Positions 43,389 to 56,600 of a DNA stretch of 64,000 bases are shown here, in pieces (position 1 is the first letter of the stretch; each line of letters begins with the position of its first letter). The translations under genes were made by a program, and so were the position numbers. Source of the stretch: Lycium barbarum. Taxonomy: Eukaryota > Streptophyta > Magnoliopsida > Solanales > Solanaceae. The stretch covers positions 84,210,543 through 84,274,542 of the forward strand of contig NC_083346.1 of assembly GCF_019175385.1 (NCBI RefSeq), read 5' to 3'. The notes under the pieces are model-generated. The model saw only the letters and a program-made list of their open reading frames with translations. It was not told the origin of the DNA and ran no database searches.

Positions 43389-46106
43389 TGTCACGACCCA
43401 ATCCCGTGGGCCATGACTAGTGCCCGAGCTGGACACTCGTATACGTACCTGTTAAATATAGACAACTGATTCTTAAGAATAATATGGAAACTTTGCAAAA
43501 GAACCTCAAAGGTTCACAACGTCATCATATATAGGTATCCAGATAACTTGTCTCCTGAGGAGTCACAACTAATCAAAATATAATATGATACGCAAGCCGA
43601 CAAGGCTGTCACTACATGTCAATATGATACGCAAGCCGACAAGGCTGCCACTACATGTCAATATGATACGCAAGCCGACAAGGCTGGCACAACATGTCAA
43701 TACCATACATAAGCCGGCATGTCAATACCATACATAAGCCAAATAAACACAGCTGGACAAGACTTATACACAACCCACACATATGTCTACAGACCTCTAA
43801 GAGTATCGATAGTGAAATATGACGGGACAGGGCCCCACTGTACCCCTGGATAAACATATATATATATATATATACATCAAAAGATCTATACCAAAAGTCT
43901 AGGCTCCGGGACAATGGAGCTCTCCAAGACAGCTGAGTGGAAATCCTATGCTGGAGGATAGCCAAATCGAGTATCTGTACCTGCGGGCATGAAACACAGC
44001 CCCCCCCCCCTGAAGAAAGGGGGTCAGTACGAGATGTGTACCGAGTATATAAAGCTTGAAATACAATAAGAGAATAACGACTGAAATAGAGATTATAGGA
44101 GACAAGTATGACATTTAAACTACCAATACACTGGCCTTATGAAACGTAAAGCATGCATGTCATTATCATATATCGTACCCGGCCCATTACGGGACTCGGT
44201 GAATAAAGTCATCACATACCATCCTTGGTGCCATAATCACATCATCAGATCATCATATCATCACATCATCATATCATCATATCATAATATCATCATATAT
44301 ATATACATATACCGTACCCGGCCCTTTAGTGAGGGACTCGGTGAACAATGCAGTGAACTGTGCACGAGAACATACCCGGCCCGGGACTCAGTGAAAGATA
44401 TAATGATAGTATGCACGAGCAGAGTAGTGAGTAACCATATGCAAATCAAATCATCATCTGAGACTCGATAGGATAGACAGAATAATCTGACACTTGAATA
44501 TCAACAAAGGCAGTCATGTCAAGTATCCCTTGAACGTCATTATGAATTATGTCAAATGGGACTTCAAGAATCATAAACGTGTATCGAGTCAATACGAAAT
44601 AACTTATGGAAATCAAGGACATTAACCACCCTAGTGTCTCTAAGAATAGGAGCTTATACATTCGTCGTTTGGTCATTTCATTTAAATCATGCCAAAAGAA
44701 AGAAGGGTTAGCTTTACATACCTTTGGCGCTTAATCCGTGACTCGATATGTATACGTTGCCCACAGTATCTCAACCTATATTAAGACGTCAAGACTATGG
44801 TTAAGCTACGAAAAGGCATAAAACGTATTTCAACGTTAGTTGTTTATTTCTAGACAATTGGGCAGCACTTCCCCTACATCGCTCAATTTCCTTACATTTA
44901 AGCCAACCATACAACAATCAACACAGCAACAACCAAAGCATGTCTAAGTTATCGCAATAAAAACTAGTCGAAACAAGATCTGAGGATATTCCAAAACAGC
45001 CCACATAACATAATAATGCCCGATACACCTCATTATCTAAAATATGCACCCAACAAGCCACATACGCTTCTCATACGATATTTTATACGTTTCTTTCTCA
45101 TCAATTAGTGATTCACATTAGCAACAACACAACCACGGCCTGAACTTCCATATGCAAGAAAATTATCTTATCATTAATAAATCCTAAAGCAGCCCATCAA
45201 TTATAACAACACAATACGAGCCTTAAATACACTTAGTCATCCAAGTTCACAAGAACAACAACACATATACCTACTTATAACTATATTTCCATTCCTTTCC
45301 ACACAACCAAATCATTCTCGAATACAATACAATTATAACCTTAAGTATCAAATTCTTTCACTTTCATCACACGATCAATAACAACCATAACGACCACAAC
45401 ATCAAAATCAATTTATCATTTTTAAGTTAGAGCAGCCCCCCTCACGGCCCAAACAACAACTTAGCATCAACACACACAATGCTTTACATCCAATTTCACA
45501 TTTACCAATTTATACAAAGTCCAAACCACCTCAAAAACATGTTAGAAAGAATTAAATCTTACCTTAACAAGCTTGGCTCCTTAATGTTGATAATCACTTG
45601 GATGTTTCCAACACCTTAAGAACTTAAATAATTTTTTTTTCCTCAATCTCAAGCTTCGGCTAGGAAGCAGCCATGGCCGAACCCTCTCCCTCTCTCTTTC
45701 TAACTTAATTTGTTGTTGAAGATGACAATGAGCTAAATGGCTAATATTAGTCATTAACATGCCATTTATAGGCATTCTAATAACCCTACACGTGCCCACC
45801 TTAATGAATCATCATTTCCTTATATTTTATTTATTATTTTTTTAAAATTAAAGAATTCGGTGGGGCCCACTTAATATACTAATTAGGATAATTAATCCTT
45901 AATCCCCACTTAATAATATAATCATGTTTAATTAATCCCTAATCTCCACTAATATTTCTATACTAATTGGAATTTACAAGCAAGTCATGCCATATTAAAA
46001 ATCGGGATTAAAAGTCCTTGTCTCATATCCCAAAAATAATCTCGTCCTTAAACTTATGTCTATTGGCTTACGAATAATCCAACGTACAAAAATACGGGAT
46101 ATAACA
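43389..46106 (-). repeat. 3' LTR of element F
   Basis: On the minus strand it opens TGTTATATCCCG and closes GGTCGTGACA. Donor-like sites: AAG|GTAAGAT (45563/45562) and AAAG|GTATGTAAAG (44722/44721). An acceptor-like TTAATATAG|GTTGAG lies between them (about 44780). The GCTGCCCAATTGTC box is near 44855. The double stem-loop has an expanded C-run (about 43999-44010). A field of GGACTCGGTG / CCCGGCCC hairpin motifs (44170-44400) and a 39-bp minisatellite are present. ORFs here are repeat translations. Confidence 0.93.
43582..43740 (-). repeat. 39-bp minisatellite in 3' LTR of element F
   Basis: Three full units and two shortened ones carry the core AGCCGACAAGGCT, a small hairpin (AGCC/GGCT), followed by CACTACATGTCAATATGATA. 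The matching array in the 5' LTR (60826-60998) has a different unit mix, so the repeats evolve after insertion. Confidence 0.88.
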
Positions 46107-46241
46107 TCCTTCCCCCTTTAGAACATTCGTCCTCGAATGTTAAACTCGTCCTATAAGGTCTTATAAAGACTTCGGGGAAGTCTCTTTTATTGTTATAGCA
46201 TATAGTCTCATCTACTAATTAACATAACCAAATGAGGAATT
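46107..46241 (-). other. 3' UTR, hairpin and polypurine tract of element F
   Basis: On the minus strand a perfect hairpin AACATTCG-AGGA-CGAATGTT (46122-46141) is followed by TAAAGGGGGAAGGA (46107-46120) and the LTR start at 46106. Confidence 0.88.
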
Positions 46242-48260
46242 TTAATTACCTGCAGGCGTAGGGAACAAGTAAGGATACTTATTCTTCATCTCATCTTCGG
46301 CTTCCCAGGTCATCTCTTCTCTATTATTATTTCACCATAACACTTTGACGGAAGCCGTATCCTTAGTACGCAATCTTCTAACTTGCCGGTCAAGTATAGC
46401 TATAGGTTTCTCCTCATAGGACAACTCCTCTATCACATGGACATCATCCACGGGGAATACTCTAGAAGGGTCACCAATACATTTGCGAAGCATCGACACA
46501 TGAAAGACTGGATGTACTGTTTCCAAATCAAATGGTAGGTCCAACTCATAGGCAACCTTGCCTACCCTATGAGTAATCTGATAAGGCCCAATGTACCTCG
46601 GGCTAAGCTTCCCTTTCTTGCAAAATCTCATTACCCCCTTTATGGGTGACACCTTCAAGAACACCCAATCACCAACTTGAAACTCTAAGTGTCGACGTCG
46701 ATTATTTGTATATGACTTCTGTCGACTCTGGGCTGCTAGTAACCTCTCTTGAATATTCTTCACCTTATCAACAGCCTGTTGAATCATGTCTGGGCCTATT
46801 AATTTAGTCTCACCAACATCAAACCAACCAATAGGTGACCTGCACTTCCTCCCATATAAGGCCTCATACGGTGCCATCTGGATACTAGAATAGTAGCTAT
46901 TATTATAAGCAAACTCGATAAGTGGCAAATGATCATCCCAGCTACCTCTAAAATCAATAACACAGCCTCGTAACATATCTCCTAGCGTCTGAATAGTACG
47001 CTCGGCCTACCCATCAGTCTGAGGGTGAAATGCTATGCGAAGACTCATCTGTGTCCCCAATCCCTCCTGGAATGATCTCCAGAAGTTAGCTGTAAACTGA
47101 GCTCCTCTGTCTGAGATAATAGATATGGGAACCCCATAGAGTCTCACTATCTCTCTGATATATAACTTTGCATAGTCCTCAGCTGAATAAGTAGTCCTGA
47201 CTGGGAGAAAATGGGCTGATTTTGTCAGCCTATCTACAATAACCCATATAGTGTCATACTTCTGTGGAGTGCAAGGTAAACCTGTGATGAAGTCCATATT
47301 AATTACCTTCCATTTCCAGGTTGGGATCTCTATCTCCTGTAATAACCCACAAGTCTTCTGATGCTCTACCTTCACCTGTTGACAATTCGGGCACTAAGCA
47401 ACAAACTCTGCTATATACCTTTTCATGCCATCCCACCAATACAAACATCTGAGGTCATGATACATCTTCGTCGACCCTGGATGAACAAAATAACGGGCAT
47501 AGTGTGCCTCTACCATAACCTGTTGTCGTAACCTCGCAATCTCAGGTACACATAGTCAACCTTCATATCGTAACACGCCATCAAGTGTAACTTTGAACGG
47601 CGTCTCCTCCTTTTGAAGGGTTGTATCTCTATACCGTGCCAAAATAGGGTCCTCGTACTGGTGCCTCTTTACCTCTTCCATGATAGAGGATTCAGAGACT
47701 TCTCGAATAGAAACTCCACCATCTCCAGAAACAGCCAAACGGACTCCAAGGCTAGCTAGTCGATAAATCTCACGAACTATCCCCTTCTTTTCTGGTTGCC
47801 CATCTGTCAAGCTACCCATAGATTTACGGCTAAGAGCATCTGCCACAACATTTGCTTTCCCTAGATGGTATAGGATATCAACAGCATAATCCTTCAGTAA
47901 CTCTAATCACCGCCTCTGTCGGACATTCAGCTCTTTCTGCTTAAAGATAAATTCGAGACTCTTGTGATCTGTATAAACATCAACGTGAACCCTGTATAAG
48001 TAATTCCTCCATATCTTCAAAGCATGAATTACCACTGCTAACTCCAGATCGTGAGTAGGATAATTCCTTTCGTGTTTTCTGAGATGTTGGGAAGCATAAG
48101 CTATAACCCTGCCATGCTGCATCAATACACAACCTAGCCCCACACCTGAAGCATCACAATAAATAACATAGCCATCTGGTCCGTCTAGAAGAGTTAAGAC
48201 TGGAGCCGTAGTCAGCTTGTCTTTCAACAACTGGAAGCTTTGCTCACATGTGTCAGTCCA
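46242..48260 (-). pseudogene. pol: RNase H, integrase and chromodomain of element F
   Basis: RNase H resumes at the insertion site of H (TDTCEQSF) with YCDASG (Asp at 48153-48155), HDLELAVV and YTDHKSL. A stop for Trp occurs at about 47904. Integrase shows HHCC residues (AHYARYFVHPGSTK to CPNCQQ), a stop at about 47394, and a catalytic triad of Asp (47292-47294), Asp (47109-47111) and Glu (47001-47003). A TAG replaces Gln at 47007-47009, two codons before the Glu. The chromodomain (about 46430-46256) has its Trp-to-stop change at about 46330 and ends YPYLFPTPAGN before TAA (46242-46244). Triad intact, frame broken. Confidence 0.94.
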
Positions 48261-49861
48261 TGTCACGACCCGTCTAGAGGGCCGCGACGAGCACCGGTGC
48301 TAGCCCACCCGGGCACCCCTTAACTCACTTTTATGCTTACATCTAGGTGAGCCATACAATTAAACATATAAATCTATTCGTTCATCATACCAGTCCCATT
48401 GGACGACAATGCCTTTATATAATGATTGGCATCTATGCCACATCAACGTACATGAGCCGACAAGGCTATCAAAATGATATACAAAATACGTGCCGACAAG
48501 TCCAGACATATCTAACCATATACAAGTGACTACGAGCCTCTAAGAAAGGTATAACATATCATATGAGCGGGACAGGACCCTGCTGTGCCCATAATTATGT
48601 ACACAAAAGAATGAGTACCCAAAAGCTATGGCTCCGAATGAAATGGAGCTCTGCTAGGTGGTCTCTGAGAATACCGCTATGGATCAAGCCTGTCTCCCTG
48701 TGCACCTGCGGGCATGACGCAGCGTCCACAAACAAAAGGACGTCAGTACGAAGAATGTACTGAGTATGTAAAGCATAGTCAATATTAATATAAAAGCTTA
48801 GATAGCAACATAAGAAATAGCATAGGAAGGGAAATGGCAATATCATCGTCATATGCACTTACTTTCCTTTCATAGGAACTTCCCCTTGCTAATACGTATT
48901 TGTGTACATACATCACTATCCGTACTCCACCATAATACCCATACCATATTTGTGCTCGTATTCGTATACATGCCCTTATTCACATTCATATACATGGTGA
49001 TATCATATTCGTAATCATATCATATACATAATCATGTCATACACATAGCATTTACATAGCATACCCGACCACGTAGGATCGGTGTTTCATACATATCCTT
49101 ATATAACATACCCGACCACGTACGATCGGTGTTTCATGTACCCGATCATATATAGGCTCGGTGATCATACATACCTGGCCAACCAAGGCTTAGTGTTACA
49201 CGTACCAGGCCCTACCAAGGCTCAGTGTTGTCCATACCCAACTGCAGTGGTGTGCGCGCGTTACGTAAATATACATACATATACATATATACATATACTA
49301 CCCGACCATATAAGCTCGGTGTTCCATAATAGTCATATGTATACACAATAGCTCATAAGCATCTTTACTTTTAACCCCATTATCATAATCGTCTTCGTTA
49401 TTATCATTATAGCCATCATCAATACCATTATCACTATCATCATCATTCATTTCATCTACCTTAATAGGCCTACTCATCATGCGAGGAACTTAGTACAATC
49501 GTAGCGTATCAAGAATCATGAGCTTATAAGCTCGGAAGATCAAATCATTTGAAAGACAACATACTCGTATAGAGGATTTAGATGTTTGGCCAAAGAACCA
49601 TGCCTTATGAAAGAAGGGTTAGCCTTACATACCTTTCCGTTCGACTATTTATCGCTTGTACGTTCCCCTTCAACGATCGCGTTTCTACCTTCATTAAAGT
49701 CATACTATCATTAGAATCGATAGCTAGCATCTATGACTAAAACTAGAGAAAATCGGACAGCATCTCCTCCATAACGTATCTCGACTCCCAAACGTCAATA
49801 ATAAATTCACGGTGCCATAACAATAGCCATTACTCATTCACATTATCCACATTCATTATTG
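48261..49861 (-). repeat. LTR of element H, 3' portion
   Basis: It ends GGGTCGTGACA on the minus strand. It carries the double stem-loop (48723-48766), acceptor-like CCCGCAG (48706-48712), a repeat field (49030-49262) with CCCGACCACGTAGGATCGGTG units and a CGCGCG stretch like element G. A donor-like AG|GTATGTAAGG lies at 49633/49632 and the GCTGTCCGATTTTCTCTAG box near 49755. The upstream edge joins a pol 3' end at about 49861, which is a deletion junction. Confidence 0.82.
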
Positions 49862-51619
49862 AATATAACCAAGTAAGGATATTTCTTCTTCATTTCCTCT
49901 TCAGTTTCCCAGGTCATCTCTTCCCTGTTATCGTTCTGCCACAGCACCTTAACGGAAGCTACATCTTTATTCGGCAATCTCCTTACCTGGCAATCCAGAA
50001 ATGCTACAGGCTGCTCTTCGTACGATAGTTCCTCCGTCACCCGAATATTATTTGCTGGAAATATTCTAGGAGGACCACCGACACATTCGCGGAGCATAGA
50101 TACATGAAATGTCAGATGTACCGCTTCCAAATCAGATGGTAAATCTAACTCGTAGGCGACATTCCCAATCTTTCTAATAATCTGATAGGGTCCGATATAT
50201 CGTGGACTGAGCTTACGCTTTTTCCCGAATCGCATTACGCCTCTCATAGGCGATACTTTCAAAAATACCCAATCGCCGACCTGGAACTCTAAGGGTCGAC
50301 GCCGTTTGTCAGCATACGATCTCTGTCGAATCTCGGCTGCTAATTGTCTTTCTTGGATGAGTTTCACCTTATCAACGGCCTGCTGGATCATATCGGGACC
50401 GATTAACTCTGTTTCGCCGATATCGAACCAGCCGATCGGTGACCTGCATTTTCTGCCATACAAAGCCTCGTATTAAGCTAGAATCGTAGTTGTCATTATA
50501 AGCAAACTCGATCAACGGCAGATGATCGTCCCGGCTACCTCTGAATTCAATAATACAGGCCCGCAACATATCTTCTAACGTCTGTATAGTGTGGTCGGCC
50601 TGTCCGTCACTCTGAAGATGGAATACTGTGCTCAGACTTACCTGAGCCCCTAATCCTTCCTGAAAACAAATCTCCAGAAATTAGTCGTAAATTGAGCACC
50701 TCTGTCAGTGATGATAGATATAGGAACTCTGTGGAGCCTCACTATGTCTTTAATACCTAGCCTGGCATAATCCTCAGCTAAATAAGTGGTTCTGACGGGA
50801 AGAAAATGGACTGATTGTTTTGTCAGCCTATCCATAGTAACCCAAATGGAAATCATACTCCCGTGGAGTGCGAGGCAAACCTGTAATGAAGTCCTTATGA
50901 ATTATCTCCGATTTCTAGGTTAGAATTTCCATTTCCTGCAACAGTCCACCCGGCTTCCGATGTTCAATTTTGGCTTGCTGACAATTTGGGCACTGGGCGA
51001 CGAACTCTGCGATATCCCATTTCATGCCATCCGACCAATATAGACATCTGAGGTCATGGTACATTTTAGTGGATTCAGGATAAACAGAATACCGAACATT
51101 ATGCGCCTCACCCATAATTGGAGGTCGTAGCCCTGCAAAGTTAGGCACACATAATCTGCCTCTGTATACTAATACCCTACCGGGTGAGACCTCAAAATGG
51201 GTCCTTTCCTTATCAAAGGTTGTATCTCTGTACCATACCAGAATAGAATCCTCGAACTGGCGCTGTTTTACCTCTTCCATAATCGATGATTCAGGAACTT
51301 CTCGAACAAAAATTTCAATATCTTCTAAATCGACCAAACGGACTCCAAGGCTAGCTGACTGATGAGTTTTACAAACCAATTCTTTGTTTCTGAATGTACG
51401 CCGGTCAAGCCGTCCATAGAATGACGACTAAGTGTGTATGCCACAACGTTAGCTTTTCTAGGGTGGTACAAAATATTAATATCATAATCTTTCAATAATT
51501 CGAACCATCTTCTCTGCCGCGAATTCAGCTCCTTTTTCTTAAAATATATATACTGGAGGCTCTTAGGGTCCATATAAATATCAACGCGGACCCCATGTAA
51601 GTAATGCCGCCATATCTTT
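49862..51619 (-). pseudogene. pol: RNase H end, integrase and chromodomain fragment (probably element I)
   Basis: On the minus strand it opens inside RNase H ([10 protein letters not shown], then DPKSLQYI with the YTDHK Asp region altered). It passes through [12 protein letters not shown], the HHCC finger (second His changed to Tyr in SVYPESTK), CPNCQQAK, TDRGAQF and the integrase tail to MTWETEEEMKKKYPYL. At the third catalytic position the codon 50594-50596 is Asp instead of Glu (GQADHT for GQAERT). Several frameshifts occur, for example near 50480 and 50680. It is joined upstream to non-coding sequence at 51619 and downstream to H's LTR at 49861. Confidence 0.88.
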
Positions 51620-53469
51620 TCTTTCTAACCTATAACTTGATTTTCTCCGCACAAGACCTTAACAGAATCACAATTATATAGTACACAACCTTATCCGATA
51701 GCTGGCACTCAAGTAATATAATTAATGTAGCTGTTTAAATCTTAGTAATCACCTTCTTCCTTCATACCCATTCTTTATCTGTCGTTCTATTTTCTCGATA
51801 ATCGTATTATTCGATATTCACATGATTCATCATTTCATGCCATAAGTTTTCCTTTGCCCTGCACTATTTCATTTTAGTTCTCTTTCGCAATTAACTTCGT
51901 GCTTTGCCCGTCGACTCTTTTAGAGGCTCCGCTTAATTACGTTTCTTACGGTTCACTTTTTTTTTTTTTTACATTTTGATCTCCTTACCTTCCACTCAAT
52001 TATTCTCTTTTCTTTCCAAACATCGTTGTATTAGAATCTTCCAATCTCAACCAGTAGCAAAATAAATATCAGTCTACTTCGTAACATCTATACCATACCT
52101 TTCCCCTTTTCTCGTAAATTCTGTCCAGTTAATGTTTTCCATATATTACAACACTGGCTATTAGGGTTCACCAATCAATCGACATAGTCATAAATGGGGG
52201 CCCCTACACATACGTATATATATCACTGCCATTTCTTTTACAATACATCTTCAATCACTTGTTCAAATTTAATCTAATTTCAGAGCTGCGCTGCTTTTTC
52301 TTCCTTTTTAGCAATCTAATCCGTCTCAGCTCGTGTGACCCCTATAAAGTTTCTTACCTTTTCACATATCCTAATTCCCTTTAGGTTACCCCGAATTTCC
52401 TATTCGTCTCTTATATCTATGTTTGCGAAAAGTTTTGTACATTTCCCAGGGGGTCACCCATCCCAGAATTGCTCTGGCCCTGGCACGCTTAATCTTACAA
52501 CTTTAATGCATTTAAGCACGTTAAGGCCGGTATAAGTACACCAATTGCCCCGCACGTCTTTTGTCACGTAATTTAAGACAAGTCGGGGTCTTGACAGCTT
52601 TTCAGAACGTTCTCGTAGCGGGTCCCACCCCGACCTAGCGAGAATTCTTTTATTTTTCTAACTATATCGTCTTCAATATTTACCTCCATGTATATATATT
52701 ATATATATTTGAGTCGTGAGCGAACCACTCAATTCCCGACTGCTTGTCATACACTTTGTATCCTTGCAATTAGAGGAAACTTGATCGTTGGACATTTTTG
52801 CCCTTCCACATATTTTGCCCTTCACATGGGCTGTGCTAAAGCAAAAGGGGGCTGGAACATATTTCTAGTCCATTTAAATAAATTGCGAATTTGATACTCA
52901 TATATACTTTCTCGAGATAACATTTTCCAAATAAGGGTAATGCTTCTTACAAATGACATGGAGGGTATCTCTTAAACGTTAATCCAACACAGTGGGTTTG
53001 CCCTATCGGTATCGACCCTCAAGACATGTTAAGAATTTATATCTCATTTTCCTCTTCATATTCCTAGTAAAATTTGGGCAGAGGTTCCTCTGTATTTCTT
53101 ACTATCCCAAAACCTGTACACAGGAAATACCAACCATGCCTCACAGGGCCAACACATATATGTATATACATATCATATCATATCGCATCATAGCCACACG
53201 GGGCTAACAATTTCAAATAAATGTATAAGGATGCCGAGGCTTACCTCACATGCCCAACTCAAACTGCACCTACTACACTTTCGTGTTTATTTTTTTCTTT
53301 CCAATCTTCAGCTTCATGTTTCAATCGTATTTCAAACACCTTACCCAGCATACATCTTTTATACCATTACTTACCTGTATACTGTGTAGCTTCCAATATC
53401 ATCAGTCACTGTCTTACGTCGATACCGTTCTCCAGCTGAAATCAGAGGTTAGTAAAAAAAAAAGGAATT
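51620..53469 (-). other. Non-coding LARD-like interior of element I
   Basis: There is no protein similarity. The segment 53020-53152 (minus) is the recurrent 3' UTR-like module (GTACAGGTTTTGGGATAGTA, AGAGGAACCTCTGCCCAAATTT), shared with 10828-10960 and 42094-42228. A T-run lies near 51959-51972. A 5S-rRNA-like block is at 52441-52543. The piece resembles element G in having leader plus non-coding interior. Here it runs into a pol fragment, as it does in element C. Confidence 0.6.
52441..52543 (-). repeat. 5S rRNA-like sequence, probable Cassandra-type LTR remnant
   Basis: The minus strand aligns with plant 5S rRNA over about 100 bases with at most one gap. Exact blocks are TTAAGCGTGC (box A region), GGATGGGTGACC (box C) and CCTGGGAA, with GGGCCAGAG at the intermediate element. 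The 3' half matches at about 33 of 42 positions; the 5' half is weaker. About 50 bases upstream is TGTCAAGACCCCGACTTG (52577-52594), a possible LTR start. Cassandra TRIM elements are known to carry 5S sequence in their LTRs, so this is more likely a TRIM remnant than an rRNA gene. The far end and TSD were not found. Confidence 0.72.
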
Positions 53470-53639
53470 CATTTCCTACAGCTGGCTCTATCGCACGATC
53501 TAAGATTCAAAGAAAGGTAACACCCTAAATGTCATATAGCCTCCTGTTTATAGATACGGTGCACAACACACCGATAAACAAGACTCTACTAGACACGGTC
53601 TGTAGACACTCCGAGGACGAACCGCTCTGATACCACTTT
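53470..53639 (-). other. Leader and primer binding site of element I
   Basis: GCTCTGATACCA (plus strand, 53624-53635) lies four bases inside the LTR end. The leader matches those of D and F, with GTGCAC at 53559-53564 in a GGTGTGTTGTGCACC stem region and the GATCGTGCGATAGAGCC block near 53489-53505. No gag follows. Confidence 0.9.
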
Positions 53640-56600
53640 TGTAACGACCCAACTCCGTAGGCCGCGACTAGTGTCCGTGCTGGACACCCAAACGTACCCA
53701 ATAACTCAGACTAGCATATCAGCAGAATATTTTTAAATGTAAAAGTCAATTGGCGTTAGTAATTGTCATAAATGAACCGACATAGTACATGGGAGCCGAT
53801 AAGGCTGTCACAGACCATATCATCCCAAAACATATACAGAACCCACACAAGTATGTCTACAGACCTCTACAGATTATAACAGAATCATAAGATGGGACAG
53901 GGCCCCGTCATACCCCTGAATAGCATACATATATACAATAGCAGCAGACTGTACCATGTCGTCTGTACCTGCGCGACATGAAAACGCAGCCCCGAAGGAA
54001 GGGGGTCAGTACGAAATATGTACTGAGTATGTAAAGCACGGAACGTAGTAAATAAAGTCATAATCGAAGCAGAAGATACAGAAAATGAACTGAGTATCCA
54101 GATTAGCAAAATGCTGATCATATAGCATAAATAGTATTCGCTGAAAACATATGTCGTACCTGGTCCCATTACGGAACAAGATCATAACCGAAACAGAACT
54201 TACAGAGAAGTGAGTGTAACATCCGAAGTATCAAATGTATATCTTCAAAACATGAGGAGTGTGTACAGAAACATATACCATATCATATCCGACCCCTGCC
54301 AAGGGACTCGACAAACAGAATGTGGCCACCCCCCGACGCTGGTGCCACCACACATAAGGAGCAGAATAGGGGATAACCCCGTAACATAACATATCATATC
54401 AGATGGCCATATCAGATCATATCATATCAGAATGTGTGTACATGGCACAACATACTCCACAACCCATGTACATATATACCTGCCCCCTCCCATCGAGGCA
54501 CGACGAACAATGCAGTGGAATACGCTTGACAACATATCCTGGCCCGTGCTCAGTGTGGGAAACATTGAGGCATCCACGAATGGAGTAGTGAGAAACTAAA
54601 TGCAATAAAAATACCATATATTTCCAGAGACTCAATGAGGCATATCGGATGACAAATCAAACCAATGAAATCGGACAGAATCATAGTAAGTGTATGTCGT
54701 ATGTCATAATGAGTTACGGAAGAATAATCCTTCTGGGATCATTTTCATATTCCAAAATAGTTTACCAGACTCGAGGGAATCATTAAAACAATTTTCCTTA
54801 GTAGTTAAAAGGATAGTTAAAACGTTTCATTTTATATTGTTCGAAAATAAGGCAATAGTACACTGAAAGGCAAAGCGGGAATAGTGGGAGACTAAATGAG
54901 ACACAAAATATCATACCTTTACAGAGATTCAATAAAGTATTTAGAATAAGTATCATTGGTAGTTAGAAGAGTAGTTAAGGCGTTTCCTTTAGAACCGCTT
55001 GAAATTAAGTTATAAACACAAAAAGGGTAAAGTCGGAAATAGTGGGCCCACCTCGGGACAACCGAAGCGGTGGGCTCAAATTACGTATATTAAGCTTATG
55101 GAGTCACCTACGGAGGTCCTAGGGACATTTCATAACTTTCTAGACAATTTGCGGAAGTTTACACAATTCTTTAACAAAGCATACTTATAGGGTTCAATTC
55201 CAGTGATTGAAAAAGGGACAATTTCAAACGCGGATTCCGAAAGACAAAATATTTTCTGAGGCTCGAATCCGATCCTAGTACATCTAGGACATGCCAAAAG
55301 AAGAATCGGGATAGCTTTACATACCTTTTATGCTTTTTACGCCTTTCCAAGTTCACTTCCCGTTTCGTCCAAAATCTACAAATGGTTACATTTACCAAAT
55401 GTTAACCCTAAGACTTTAGGACTTAAATATCAAATCAACATTTTTCTACAGAAATTTGGGCAGCATTTCCCCTATACATATAGCATCCCCGAGAATTCAA
55501 CTCGGCCAAAACAATCAACAACAACCCAATAACAACACTAACAACAAGAACAATAACTACAAGACACAATATGGCACAACTAGTTCCCTTTCCAACATAG
55601 TGCGATACTTCCATTTCAACTTCAAATTTCCAAACAAATCTCAAGGGTTTCACATTCATCATTAATCAAGATCATCACAATATAGTTTGGAAGCATTTCA
55701 TATCAATTCCACAAAATATTCACAAGATATACACAATATACAAACTTTCCACCAAAGTCATAATTCCACCAAAACTTCTAATCTTTAACAAACATTTTCA
55801 TAACATGTTTCTATCTTCCAACTTCATCAACAATCATCATAATTTACACCTTAACGACTTCATTTCCACAATATCATAAAATCATATTAGAATGACATAA
55901 TCTTATACATTCCATTTCAATGCCAACTTAAATCATATTACCTTCCTTTACACTATAAGGATCACAACAACACAACCAACATATTAAACAAAATTAATTC
56001 ATTCCCATTCTAATCTCCATATACCACACGGCCAATACCTATATTTCCAACTTCAACCAAATTCATTCAATTTTCATTCTCAATATGAATTCCATCATAC
56101 TCACAACTAGAATACAACATAAATTCAACTCACCATATGTATATAACATACATACACACACGGCTACATGCCAACTTACATACCCACTTTGCAAACTTCC
56201 ATATTTCCATACTTTTGACTCATTTCTACATACTACAACACAAATAAACCTTCATAACATAATAACATGGAATGAATTCTTACCTTTTTCTCCAATCTTC
56301 TTCACTTAACCAAAGTGCGGAAACGATGAAACGGATGAACCATCTTCCGAAATAATTATACCACGTTGTAGAGGGTACTTGAATTGGTAGGAATACTACA
56401 AGAAAACAATTTTTGGAACAAGATTTAAGGTACTTAATTTCCATGGGTCTTGGCCGAAATGGCCCTTTGTTTTTGTTCGTCATCTTTTGTGTTTCTTGAA
56501 AATTCTAATGGATAAAGTGATAAATATATGGTCCCTTTCATCTATTTTAACACATGGAAAATTCATTAATTTTTTTGTGGGTTTGGGCCATGGCTTTGGC

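Noticed and set aside
43582..43740. Regularly spaced short repeats resembling a CRISPR array
   Set aside because: The spacers are themselves repeats, the array is inside a plant LTR and is duplicated in the other LTR. This is an LTR minisatellite.
52441..52543. A functional 5S rRNA gene
   Set aside because: The 5' half is strongly diverged from the conserved plant sequence, there is a single copy, and it lies in a retroelement interior. A TRIM-derived remnant fits better.
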